Of a stretch of 33,673 nt of DNA, positions 17,008-25,048 are shown piece after piece (within the stretch, counting starts at the first letter, position 1; each line of letters starts with the position of its first letter). Made by a program: the position numbers and the translations under genes. The DNA is taken from NCBI GenBank assembly GCA_029256305.1, contig JAQSYE010000073.1, positions 1-33,673 of the forward strand. The letters run 5' to 3'. This stretch comes from Lacrimispora sp. (lineage in GTDB: Bacteria; Bacillota; Clostridia; Lachnospirales; Lachnospiraceae). Under the pieces are notes generated by a model. That model was not told where the DNA came from, ran no database searches, and was given only the letters and a program-made list of their open reading frames with translations.

Positions 17008-18519
17008 TTACCTTCTGGATGCGTTGGTCTTTTTTAGCTCGTAGGTATCATCAATTTTCTGAACCTTCCCGCCCGCAATCTCATAGGTATCAATTGCGAA
17101 GGTATTGCTGCTAATATGGATTACGGAATAAGTTGGATTCCAGTTCTGGCTTCTTGCTGCAATATAATCCTGTTTGCTTGGAATCAGTTCATAGAATTTG
17201 CTTCCTGTTGCAGAATTGGCTTCCATATAGAGTGTTCCATCCCCATTTGTTACACCCCCCGCCATTGTATTAGCAATGGTGTAACAATTGTTCTGGGCCT
17301 GATAAGCAGCGTCTGTATAAGGAAATACATTACCCGCCTCATCCTTTACATTATCCCAGTCAAAAAAATTATAATTGGAATGGGTCTTAGAATCAGACTT
17401 TAATAAATAGCTTCTGGAATAGGTATGGTCATGACCCTGCAGTACCACATCCACATCATATTTATCCATAAGGGGAGTAAGCTGGGTCCTGAGGACGATT
17501 CCGTCAGAATCAGAGTGATCAAGACCGCTTCCATAAATATCCTGGTGAATCATGACAACTCTCCAATTTGTTTTGGGATACGCTTCCACTGCCTGGCGAA
17601 TGGCCTGTTCATGCTCCGCACAATTGTAATTGTTCGTATTAAGTACGATATACAAAGCAGGACCATACTTATAAAAATAATCGCCTCCTGCAGTTGTTTT
17701 TCCCAACTGGGTATCATTGGGATTATTAAAATGCAGACTATAGCTTTCATTGGTGGAGTCATGGTTTCCGATTGTTGTAGAAACAGGAAGGGATTTCATC
17801 CAGTCTGCATTTAAAAATCCTGCATACTCCGTTTCATTTCCCATATCTCTTCCTTCTACATTTTTATTAATCTGGTCTCCGGCAGAAAGTATAAAACTGA
17901 TATCTGGATTCGCATTCATGGCAGTATTTAATGTCTTGTTCCAGCTAAAAGCATCATTGCGTGCTGCCGTATTTATCTCTGATTTGTTTTCCAGTTTATC
18001 TCCTCTGGAAGTGGTCTGCCCCTTTGAAGCACCGATTTGAGGATCTCCTACATAGAGCATGGAATAGCTGTTAAAATTATGGGTCTTAAAAGAAGAGGTT
18101 TGGGCAGGCTGACCTTTTTTAAAATACCGATAATAATATGTTGTGTTTTCAGAAAGAGAATCCACGGTTACCCGGTTGCTTAGATATCCCTCTACCGCCT
18201 GTACCGCATTTCCCTCATATGTAACGGACTGACTGAAATCACTGTTTTTTGATAATTCAATTCTGGGAGTTGCTGCTCCTTCATCCGTTTTTGAATACCA
18301 GGCAAAATTCAACTTTGACTCATCTGCTCCCGGTGTAAGAGCTATTTTTTCGTAATCACGACTCACTTCCCCTTCCCACTTCTGAGTCCATGCATCCCAT
18401 GCCTGATCAGTGGTAGCATCAGAAAAGTGCTCCGTTGCCGCATATACGTATCCCCCCGCTAATGCCGTTGCTATGGCAGCTAAAATAAAAGCAGCCGCAT
18501 AATTCTTTCTGCTCTTCAT
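17008..18519 (-). CDS. Secreted purple-acid-phosphatase-like metallophosphoesterase
   Basis: 503 residues with a signal peptide (MKSRKNYAAAFILAAIATALAGGYVYA). An N-terminal Fn3-like domain (about 55-160: LNFAWYSKTD...TTYYYRYFKKG) comes before the calcineurin-like domain. The metal ligands follow in order: VGDPQIG, SAGDQIN, TIGNHDS, MIHQDIYG and LQGHDHTYSR. This order matches purple acid phosphatases, which cleave phosphate monoesters outside the membrane. The track start (GTG) is replaced by the ATG giving MKSRKN, which has AAGGAGG eight bases upstream. There is no sorting signal or C-terminal anchor, so it is probably released or loosely wall-bound. Confidence 0.9.
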   Translation of the reverse strand: MKSRKNYAAAFILAAIATALAGGYVYAATEHFSDATTDQAWDAWTQKWEGEVSRDYEKIALTPGADESKLNFAWYSKTDEGAATPRIELSKNSDFSQSVTYEGNAVQAVEGYLSNRVTVDSLSENTTYYYRYFKKGQPAQTSSFKTHNFNSYSMLYVGDPQIGASKGQTTSRGDKLENKSEINTAARNDAFSWNKTLNTAMNANPDISFILSAGDQINKNVEGRDMGNETEYAGFLNADWMKSLPVSTTIGNHDSTNESYSLHFNNPNDTQLGKTTAGGDYFYKYGPALYIVLNTNNYNCAEHEQAIRQAVEAYPKTNWRVVMIHQDIYGSGLDHSDSDGIVLRTQLTPLMDKYDVDVVLQGHDHTYSRSYLLKSDSKTHSNYNFFDWDNVKDEAGNVFPYTDAAYQAQNNCYTIANTMAGGVTNGDGTLYMEANSATGSKFYELIPSKQDYIAARSQNWNPTYSVIHISSNTFAIDTYEIAGGKVQKIDDTYELKKTNASRR

Positions 18520-18572
18520 ACTTAAATCCTCCTTATACTCCACGTTTTGATATTCCGTCTAGATATTTTTTG

Positions 18573-18591
18573 AATGGAGGCGCCTCTCATT
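18573..18591. promoter_or_regulatory. Near-perfect palindrome in the phosphatase leader
   Basis: AATG-GAGGC-GCCTC-T-CATT, centred on the perfect GAGGCGCCTC, lies about 55 bases before the phosphatase start. Two further dyads lie farther upstream: CTTTGCCAAAG (18631-18641) and TTTACATGTAAA (18663-18674). Any of them could be an operator or leader hairpin; no regulator is identified. Confidence 0.3.
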
Positions 18592-18689
18592 TTCTAAAGC
18601 ATAAAACGGCAGGTTATAATATTCAAGATACTTTGCCAAAGCTTTACAAACTATATCTGAAATTTACATGTAAACGCCGAAAATATCCA

Positions 18690-18720
18690 CAAAAAAAACA
18701 GGCTTTTCAGCCTGCTTTTT
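18690..18720 (-). terminator. Terminator of the citrate synthase gene
   Basis: Minus strand CAGGCT-GAAA-AGCCTG with an eight-T tail, eleven bases past the stop. The other side also ends in CTTTTT, so weak bidirectional activity is possible. Confidence 0.93.
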
Positions 18721-18730
18721 AATTAGCAGA

Positions 18731-20089
18731 TTATCTAAGATCCAGGGGATTGTACTCCTCTTCCTGCATAACACTCACATAAGCCGGACGTATGATCTTA
18801 TCCATGTTAATAAGTTCCTCAATCCGGTGAGCACTCCAGCCCACGATTCTTGCAAATGCAAAAATGGGGGTAAATAATTCATTTGGAATGTCTAACATGC
18901 TGTAAACAAATCCGCTGTAGAAGTCAACATTGGCGCTGACTCCTTTGTAAATCCGGCGCTCTTCTCCGATGACTTTGGGTGCCAGCCGTTCTATGGCCGC
19001 GTAAAGGTTAAAATCTTCCATGCGGCCCTTTTCTTCTGAGAGCTGTTTCACAAATCCTTTGAATATTTCCGCACGTGGATCTGATTTGGAATAGACTGCA
19101 TGTCCCATTCCGTAAATCAGTCCCTTCCGGTCATATGCTTCCTTATGAAGCAGCTTCTTTAAGTACTCCTCTATTTCTTCTTCATTCTTCCAGTCATGTA
19201 CCTCTTTCCGTAAATCATCCATCATCTCAACTACCTTGATATTCGCACCACCGTGTTTTGGCCCTTTTAACGATGCAAGAGCAGCCGCCACCACGCTGTA
19301 CGTATCCGTTCCGGAAGAGGTCACCACATGGGTTGTAAACGTGGAGTTGTTGCCGCCGCCATGCTCCATGTGAAGAATAAGCGCCAGATCAAGAACATGA
19401 GCTTCTACTTCAGAATATTTCATATCCGGTCTTAGGAGTCTTAAAATATTTTCAGCCGTGGACAACTTTTCATCTGGTCTGTGGATATACATACTTCCGC
19501 CCCTCTCATAGTGATTAAAGGCATGGTACCCATAGACAGCCAGCATTGGCATGACACTGATTAACATCAGGCTCTGACGAAGCACATTTGGCACCGATAT
19601 GTCTCCTGCTTTTTCGTCATAGGCAGACAATGTGAGAATACTCCTTGCAAGAGTGGACATCATGTCATGGCTTGGTGCCTTCATCACCACGTCTCGAACA
19701 AAATTGGTAGGGAGAGTTCTACTGAAGCCTAATGTCTGTGAGAAACTATCCAGCTGTTCTTTATTGGGTAAATCTCCGAACAAAAGGAGATAGGCGATTT
19801 CTTCGAATCCGTATCTACCCTCTTTCACTACTCCATTTACCAGATCATAAATATTATATCCCCGGTAATAAAGTTCTCCTTCGCAAGGTACCTTCTCTCC
19901 GTCTACGGTTTTACTCGACAAGATCTTTGACACTTTGGTCAGACCGGCAACCACTCCGTTACCGTTCCTATCTCTAAGCCCCCTCTTTACGTCGTATTTG
20001 TCGTAGGATTCTAAGTCAATCCGTTCATCATTTAAACAGATTTCCGACCATTCCTGAACATTTTTTTCAAATTCTTTCTGATCAATCAT
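18731..20089 (-). CDS. gltA: Citrate synthase
   Basis: Condenses acetyl-CoA with oxaloacetate to citrate. 452 residues from the chosen ATG. Catalytic and substrate residues are all present: MEHGGGNN (His243), GPKHGGAN (His279), GMGHAVYSKSDPR (His330) and NVDFYSG (Asp389), with spacings close to those of known enzymes. The 490-aa track start is rejected. It lies at or before the predicted transcription start and lacks a ribosome site, while the internal ATG (MIDQKEFEK) has AAAGAGGTG upstream. No aconitase or isocitrate dehydrogenase gene is adjacent. In anaerobes this enzyme usually feeds glutamate synthesis. Confidence 0.95.
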   Translation of the reverse strand: MIDQKEFEKNVQEWSEICLNDERIDLESYDKYDVKRGLRDRNGNGVVAGLTKVSKILSSKTVDGEKVPCEGELYYRGYNIYDLVNGVVKEGRYGFEEIAYLLLFGDLPNKEQLDSFSQTLGFSRTLPTNFVRDVVMKAPSHDMMSTLARSILTLSAYDEKAGDISVPNVLRQSLMLISVMPMLAVYGYHAFNHYERGGSMYIHRPDEKLSTAENILRLLRPDMKYSEVEAHVLDLALILHMEHGGGNNSTFTTHVVTSSGTDTYSVVAAALASLKGPKHGGANIKVVEMMDDLRKEVHDWKNEEEIEEYLKKLLHKEAYDRKGLIYGMGHAVYSKSDPRAEIFKGFVKQLSEEKGRMEDFNLYAAIERLAPKVIGEERRIYKGVSANVDFYSGFVYSMLDIPNELFTPIFAFARIVGWSAHRIEELINMDKIIRPAYVSVMQEEEYNPLDLR

Positions 20090-20203
20090 GCAAACACCTC
20101 TTTCTGAAAACAGATCATCAAGTTTCGCCGTTTTACCAAATGCCTTACCCCGCCTTTCCCCTTTGTAAGTATATTCCAATTGTTCACTTTTGAACTTTTT
20201 CAT

Positions 20204-20232
20204 ATAATATATAATTTCAGGAAAAAAAGCAA
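20204..20232 (-). promoter_or_regulatory. Promoter of the citrate synthase gene
   Basis: Minus strand TTGCTT, 17-base spacer, TATTAT. The expected start near 20197 leaves a leader of about 108 nt and excludes the upstream MKKFKSEQ start. Confidence 0.55.
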
Positions 20233-20274
20233 GTTAATTTTTATGACAACTGCATTTCTCACAGTTTTTGTATA

Positions 20275-20303
20275 TTGACAAACACTCCCCCAACTCTTAT
20301 ACT
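20275..20303 (+). promoter_or_regulatory. Strong promoter-like sequence before the TRIC gene
   Basis: TTGACA, 17-base spacer, TATACT. It is followed at 20332 by GGAGG and an ATG at 20343, but that ATG opens a frame that stops after 22 codons and is not the TRIC frame. Confidence 0.6.
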
Positions 20304-20329
20304 TGCCTTAATTTACCTGTTGGGAATAA

Positions 20330-20902
20330 TCGGAGGATATCCATGAAAATCTTGGAGTCATCGTTCTCGGCGTTACAACGGCTGTGGGCGGCGGTATGCT
20401 GCGCGATATAATTATCGGTAATGTCCCTCCTGCGCTGTTTAAGGAACCGATTTACGTATTACTTGCCTTTATTACGGTTATGCTTCTATTTATAACAGTA
20501 AGGCTGAATCAAAAATTTATTTCCGGACGTTACATGGAGACCTTCGAAAAAGTCATGAACATCTTCGATGCAATCGGACTTGGTGCATTTACAGTAGTTG
20601 GAATTGATACGGCCGTTTTAGCCGGTTATGGAACCTATCATTTTCTTATTGTATTTCTTGGTGTTATTACTGGTGTGGGCGGAGGTATCCTGCGCGATAT
20701 TATGGCAGGCCAGACTCCTTATGTTCTTAAAAAACACATCTACGCCTGTGCTTCCATTGCAGGCGCCATGCTCTATGCCGGTCTGATGAACCACATCAAT
20801 GAAGACATCGCCATGCTGTCAGGTGCCGCAACTGTTATTATAATTCGTCTGCTGGCTACCCGTTTTTGCTGGAATCTGCCTACGGCCGTTAAAAAACAAT
20901 AA
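20330..20902 (+). pseudogene. TRIC/UPF0126 (YicG-like) membrane protein, 5' end disrupted
   Basis: The family protein has two homologous halves. Both core motifs are here: GVTTAVGGGMLRDIIIGNVP and GVITGVGGGILRDIMAGQTP. The second half keeps its leading helix (FDAIGLGAFTVVGIDTAVLAG), but the first half lacks the equivalent. The frame opens after a stop at 20327-20329 and has no ATG before the motif. GTG 20384 has no ribosome site. The well-placed SD and ATG at 20332-20345 are out of frame. The remaining 172-190 codons are intact. It is followed after 16 bases by the TIGR01906 gene. It is probably a truncated or dead copy; a sequence error is the main alternative. Confidence 0.7.
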
Positions 20903-20918
20903 AATCTGGAGGTTACTC

Positions 20919-21614
20919 ATGAACCGTTTACTGCAATATACTGTTGGTATTATTTTTTCCATCTGCCTTATGGTGGTGCTGTTATTTACAGCAGTCGAGG
21001 CCGCCGTTTACTGGACGCCCGGCTATTTTGAAAAGGAATATAAAAAATATAACGTGACTCAATCCGTCTCCATGAAAATGGATGATCTTATGGATGTTAC
21101 AAATCAGATGATGGCATATTTAAAGGGTAACCGGGCAGAGCTTCAGGTAACGACCACAATGGGAGGAGTTCGCAGAGATTTTTTCAGTGCCAGAGAAATC
21201 GCTCATATGGAAGATGTTCAGGGGCTGTTTTTAGGCGCCATGTCTATCCGGAGAGGCTGCCTTATGGTAATGGTACTATGCCTGATAATTCTTATGTTAT
21301 TGAAAATATGCTGGAATAATACCTTTCCCAGATCAGTTCTAATGGGGAGCGGATTGTTTTTCCTTGGATCCGCCATAATAGCCGGAATTATTTCTACAGA
21401 TTTTACAAGATATTTTATAATGTTTCATCATTTATTTTTCAAGAATGATTTTTGGATGCTTGATCCATCTACTGATATGCTAATCAATATAGTTCCGGAA
21501 GGTTTTTTCAGGGACACTGTTTTTTATATTGGTTTTCTCTACTTTTTCTCGGTCGTGATACTATTGGCTTTATGCGCGTTTCTTATGCGTAAAAAGGGGG
21601 AAAATAGCAAATAA
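20919..21614 (+). CDS. TIGR01906 / DUF1461 integral membrane protein
   Basis: 231 residues with about four to five membrane helices: one at the N-terminus (9-31), an extracytoplasmic region (about 32-105), then three helices. The family motif FHHLFFKNDFWMLDPSTDMLINIVPEGFFRD is clearly present near residue 170. Function unknown; the family is common in Firmicutes. GGAGG stands six bases before the ATG. It follows the TRIC gene closely and probably shares its transcript. Confidence 0.9.
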   Translation: MNRLLQYTVGIIFSICLMVVLLFTAVEAAVYWTPGYFEKEYKKYNVTQSVSMKMDDLMDVTNQMMAYLKGNRAELQVTTTMGGVRRDFFSAREIAHMEDVQGLFLGAMSIRRGCLMVMVLCLIILMLLKICWNNTFPRSVLMGSGLFFLGSAIIAGIISTDFTRYFIMFHHLFFKNDFWMLDPSTDMLINIVPEGFFRDTVFYIGFLYFFSVVILLALCAFLMRKKGENSK

Positions 21615-21616
21615 AC

Positions 21617-21645
21617 TTTACTTGTCGCTCAAAATCACCTATACT
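21617..21645 (+). promoter_or_regulatory. Promoter of the dacF-kinase-regulator unit
   Basis: TTTACT, 17-base spacer, TATACT, directly after the TIGR01906 stop. It gives a leader of about 48 nt to the chosen dacF start. Confidence 0.55.
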
Positions 21646-21699
21646 GTAGAGTGAAATATTATATCAAACCGAAACATAACTATGGAGAGATTATTGAGT

Positions 21700-23247
21700 A
21701 TGACCCAATTTACGAAAAAAATATTAAGCCTGTTTCTGTGCCTGTTTCTGTTTGTCTTTTCCTTTACAGGAACTGCGAAAGCGGCTGCTGACTGGCCGGA
21801 CAACATATCGGTGCAGGCAGATGGTGCGATCCTGCTAGATGCGGATACCGGAACAATTCTATGGGGACAAAATATACACAACCAGTATTTTCCTGCCAGT
21901 ATTACAAAAGTAATGACTGCATTGCTGGTTATTGAAAACTGCAAACTGGACGATACTGTCACATTTTCTCATGATGCTGTCTTCAACGTGGAATCCAAAA
22001 GCAGCAATGCTGGGATCAACGAAGGAGACCAGCTCTCTGTTAAAGACTGCCTTTATGCCCTTTTACTAAAATCTGCCAATGAATCTGCCAATGCACTTGC
22101 AGAACATGTTGCAGGAAGCAGAGAAGCGTTTGCAGATATGATGAATGCAAGGGCTAAGGAACTTGGCTGCACAAATACCCACTTTGCCAACCCCAGCGGT
22201 TTAAATAATCCGGAACATTATACTTCCCCCTATGACATGGCACTCATTGCCAGAGCGGCCTTTAAAAATCCTATCTTTGAAGAGATCGATTCCACCACTT
22301 ATTATAAACTTCCACCTAATTCCATTAACAAAGAGGGACTAACCATCTATCCAGGACATAAAATGATGAGAAAAGGTTCCCCTTATTACTATCCTGAGAT
22401 TGTCGGAGGGAAAACCGGTTATACCACACTTGCCGGCAATACGCTGATTACGTGCGCCGAAAAGAACGGCATGAAGCTCATCGCCGTTATACTTAAGGGA
22501 TCCACTCCCCAATACTGGTCTGATACTAAAAATCTTCTGGAATTTGGATTTAATAATTTTACCTCTTTAAAAGCTGCCGAATATGAAAAAACTTATAGTT
22601 CCATTACCAATGATTTAAACTTCAGCGGGCTTTCCATTACCAAACCGGAGGCGCTGGTACTGGACCCTGACAGCCGCATCATATTACCAAAAACTGCAGA
22701 CTTTTATGATGCACAACCAGAATTAAGTTATGACATCTCAAGCGATGATCCGGAAAATGCAATTGCCAAAATTAATTATCGTTACCAGGACCGTGTCGTT
22801 GGATCTACCTTTCTGGAAATCAACGATTCTCTGGTTGAAACTGCAGTAAAATCAAAACTTGAAGATGCACCTGCTACCAACGCTTCCGAAACTTCTCCAG
22901 CGGCAGTTGATGCTTTGGCCGGGAAGGACGCAGCGAAACTGAAAGAGGACCGGGCGGCACAGGCTTATAGAGAAAAAGCGTTAAGACCCTTTGAGATCCC
23001 ATTGTCAGCCTGGCTTATCCTTGGCAGCGTTGGAGCGGCTATTATCGCCGTAGGTCTGATATTTCTTGTGATCTACAGAAAACACAGAGAAGAGCAGGAC
23101 TCTATGCTGCGGAAGGAACAAAGACTGAAACGTCTGAAGGACTCAGGCGTCTCCGCAGATGAATTTGACTCACTCCTACAACAGCGCCGCGGCGTCTATA
23201 CTTCAAGAAAAAAGGGCTGGAGAAAAGGAAAATTTAAATTCCGGTAA
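21700..23247 (+). CDS. dacF: D-alanyl-D-alanine carboxypeptidase (DacF/PBP5 type)
   Basis: Removes the terminal D-Ala from peptidoglycan stem peptides outside the membrane. Signal peptide to about residue 30. Serine peptidase S11 motifs: SITK (Ser67, Lys70), SAN in LLKSANESANALAEH, and GGKTGYTTLAGN. A PBP5 C-terminal beta domain follows to about 370. In place of the usual amphipathic anchor helix there is a full membrane helix (AWLILGSVGAAIIAVGLIFLVIY) and a basic cytoplasmic tail of about 60 residues. ATG 21700 is chosen because GGAGAG lies about ten bases upstream. ATG 21682 has no such site. It is 12 bases before the kinase. Confidence 0.93.
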   Translation: MTQFTKKILSLFLCLFLFVFSFTGTAKAAADWPDNISVQADGAILLDADTGTILWGQNIHNQYFPASITKVMTALLVIENCKLDDTVTFSHDAVFNVESKSSNAGINEGDQLSVKDCLYALLLKSANESANALAEHVAGSREAFADMMNARAKELGCTNTHFANPSGLNNPEHYTSPYDMALIARAAFKNPIFEEIDSTTYYKLPPNSINKEGLTIYPGHKMMRKGSPYYYPEIVGGKTGYTTLAGNTLITCAEKNGMKLIAVILKGSTPQYWSDTKNLLEFGFNNFTSLKAAEYEKTYSSITNDLNFSGLSITKPEALVLDPDSRIILPKTADFYDAQPELSYDISSDDPENAIAKINYRYQDRVVGSTFLEINDSLVETAVKSKLEDAPATNASETSPAAVDALAGKDAAKLKEDRAAQAYREKALRPFEIPLSAWLILGSVGAAIIAVGLIFLVIYRKHREEQDSMLRKEQRLKRLKDSGVSADEFDSLLQQRRGVYTSRKKGWRKGKFKFR

Positions 23248-23259
23248 ATGGGAGGGGTT

Positions 23260-24345
23260 ATGAAGAAGTCCATGTCAAAAAAAGAACTGGTGTGGAACAT
23301 TTTGGTCACTTTCTTCGCACTGACCATAGCAACCATTGTTTCCTATTTGCTGGTCTTTGTCGGCGGACACACCGCGAATGTAAGTATCGTATATATGATG
23401 GCGGTCGTTCTGATCTCCCGTTTTTCAAATGGATATATACCGGGAGTCATCGCCTCTTTCATCAGTGTAATCTGCGTAAATCTGGTATTTACGTACCCTT
23501 TTATGCACTTAAATTTTACCTTGGATGGGTATCCCATAACCTTTATTGCTTTGATGGTCATATCCAGCATCACAAGTGCTACAACCACCCATTTAAAATA
23601 TCAGAATAAAATTATCCATGAACGAGAAAAGCTTTTAATGGAAGCAGAAAAAGAAACAATGCGGGCGAATCTGCTGAGAGCTATTTCTCATGATCTGAGA
23701 ACACCTTTAACCGGAATCATTGGTGCAAGCAATTCCTTTATTGATGATCACGATTCCATGGCGGAAGAGGAAAAAGTAAATCTGGTAAACGGGATACGGG
23801 AAGATGCAAACTGGCTTCTTAACATGGTGGAAAATTTGCTGACCGTCACCAGAATCCGGGGTATGAAAACACAGATAACAAAATCTCTGGAACCGGTAGA
23901 GGAGGTGGCTGCGGAAGCAGTCATGCGTTTTCATAAACGTTTTCCTGATTCAGAGATAAAGGTAACCGTGCCGGAAGAATTGGTTATGGTTCCCATGGAT
24001 GCCACGCTGATTGAGCAGGTTATTATCAATCTTCTGGAAAATGCTGTGTACCACTCAAATTCCAAAGATCCTGTCAGTTTAACCATCTCGATTACGGGAA
24101 GAAATGCCCGCTTTGACATTCGTGATCACGGTATCGGTATCTCACCAGACAGACTTAATAACATCTTTGACGGATATACCCCTTCCCCAAATAGCAGCGG
24201 AGATTCTCATAAGGGTATGGGAATTGGTTTATCTATCTGCAAGACAATCATAATCGCACATAACGGAACTATAACAGCGGGTAATGAGTCACTTGGGGCA
24301 ATTTTTACTTTTACATTACCATTGGGAGAGAATACTTGTGAATAA
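23260..24345 (+). CDS. Sensor histidine kinase, KdpD C-terminal-like
   Basis: 361 residues. N-terminal DUF4118 region with about four closely packed helices (12-115), a coiled linker, then HisKA with AISHDLRTPLTGIIG (His144), and HATPase_c with the N box (NLLENAVYHS), DHGIGIS and GMGIGLSICK. It resembles KdpD without the cytoplasmic KdpD and USP domains, so K+ sensing by the classical route is not supported. The start is ATG 23260 (MKKSMSKKE) with GGGAGGGG just upstream. The 3' end overlaps the regulator by 8 bases. Confidence 0.93.
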   Translation: MKKSMSKKELVWNILVTFFALTIATIVSYLLVFVGGHTANVSIVYMMAVVLISRFSNGYIPGVIASFISVICVNLVFTYPFMHLNFTLDGYPITFIALMVISSITSATTTHLKYQNKIIHEREKLLMEAEKETMRANLLRAISHDLRTPLTGIIGASNSFIDDHDSMAEEEKVNLVNGIREDANWLLNMVENLLTVTRIRGMKTQITKSLEPVEEVAAEAVMRFHKRFPDSEIKVTVPEELVMVPMDATLIEQVIINLLENAVYHSNSKDPVSLTISITGRNARFDIRDHGIGISPDRLNNIFDGYTPSPNSSGDSHKGMGIGLSICKTIIIAHNGTITAGNESLGAIFTFTLPLGENTCE

Positions 24346-25048
24346 ATTTACAATAGCAATTATTGAAGACGAAAAGAATATTTCGAGTTTTATTGAAAGC
24401 ACATTGCAAAGACATGACTATAAGGTGATCAATGCAGTGAATGGAAAAGACGGGCTTGCTATAATCAGTTCCAACTGCCCTGACGTAATTCTGTTGGATT
24501 TGGGACTGCCTGATATAGACGGATTGGATATCATTAAGAATGTAAGAAGCTGGTCAGCCATTCCTATTATCGTCATTTCCGCCAGAACCCAGGAACACGA
24601 GAAGGTAACAGCTCTTGATTACGGCGCTGACGATTATATTACCAAACCATTTGGCACCAGTGAACTTCTGGCCAGAATCCGTACAGCACTGCGTCACGGC
24701 AAGTCTACCGTCAGTACAGTTGACGGGTCTGTGATACAGACCCCTTATCAATGCAGGGGACTTGTTATTGACTTCGCCAAGCGCCTGGTTACTTTAAACG
24801 AACATGTGATACATCTGACACAGATCGAATACAAACTAGTATCCCTTCTGGCAGAAAACTCCGGGAAAGTACTTACTTATGACTTCATGATCAATCATAT
24901 CTGGGGGCCTTATGCCGATAGCAACAACCAGATTCTAAGAGTCAACATGGCACATATTCGGAGAAAAATTGAGATAAATCCTGGCGAACCAAATTATATT
25001 TTTACAGAAATAGGAGTTGGCTACCGGATGAGGGAAAGCGAATGTTAA
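24338..25048 (+). CDS. OmpR/KdpE-like response regulator
   Basis: Receiver domain TIAIIEDEKN (acidic pair), VILLDLGLPDIDG (phospho-acceptor Asp54), VISAR and YITKPFG (conserved Lys), followed by an OmpR-type winged helix (LTQIEYKLVSLLAENSGKVLTYDFMINHIWG...VNMAHIRRKI). The ATG in the track lies within the kinase gene. GTG 24338, with GGGAGAG upstream, gives the correct receiver N-terminus (MNKFTIAIIEDE) and a coupled 8-base overlap. It is the cognate partner of the kinase. No kdpFABC or trk genes are in the window. The stop overlaps the convergent exonuclease by 4 bases. Confidence 0.95.
   Translation: MNKFTIAIIEDEKNISSFIESTLQRHDYKVINAVNGKDGLAIISSNCPDVILLDLGLPDIDGLDIIKNVRSWSAIPIIVISARTQEHEKVTALDYGADDYITKPFGTSELLARIRTALRHGKSTVSTVDGSVIQTPYQCRGLVIDFAKRLVTLNEHVIHLTQIEYKLVSLLAENSGKVLTYDFMINHIWGPYADSNNQILRVNMAHIRRKIEINPGEPNYIFTEIGVGYRMRESEC

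Noticed and set aside
20090-20203. 38-residue N-terminal extension of citrate synthase in the ORF track
   Set aside because: No ribosome site, and it lies at or before the predicted transcription start; the internal ATG has AAAGAGGTG and gives the family N-terminus.
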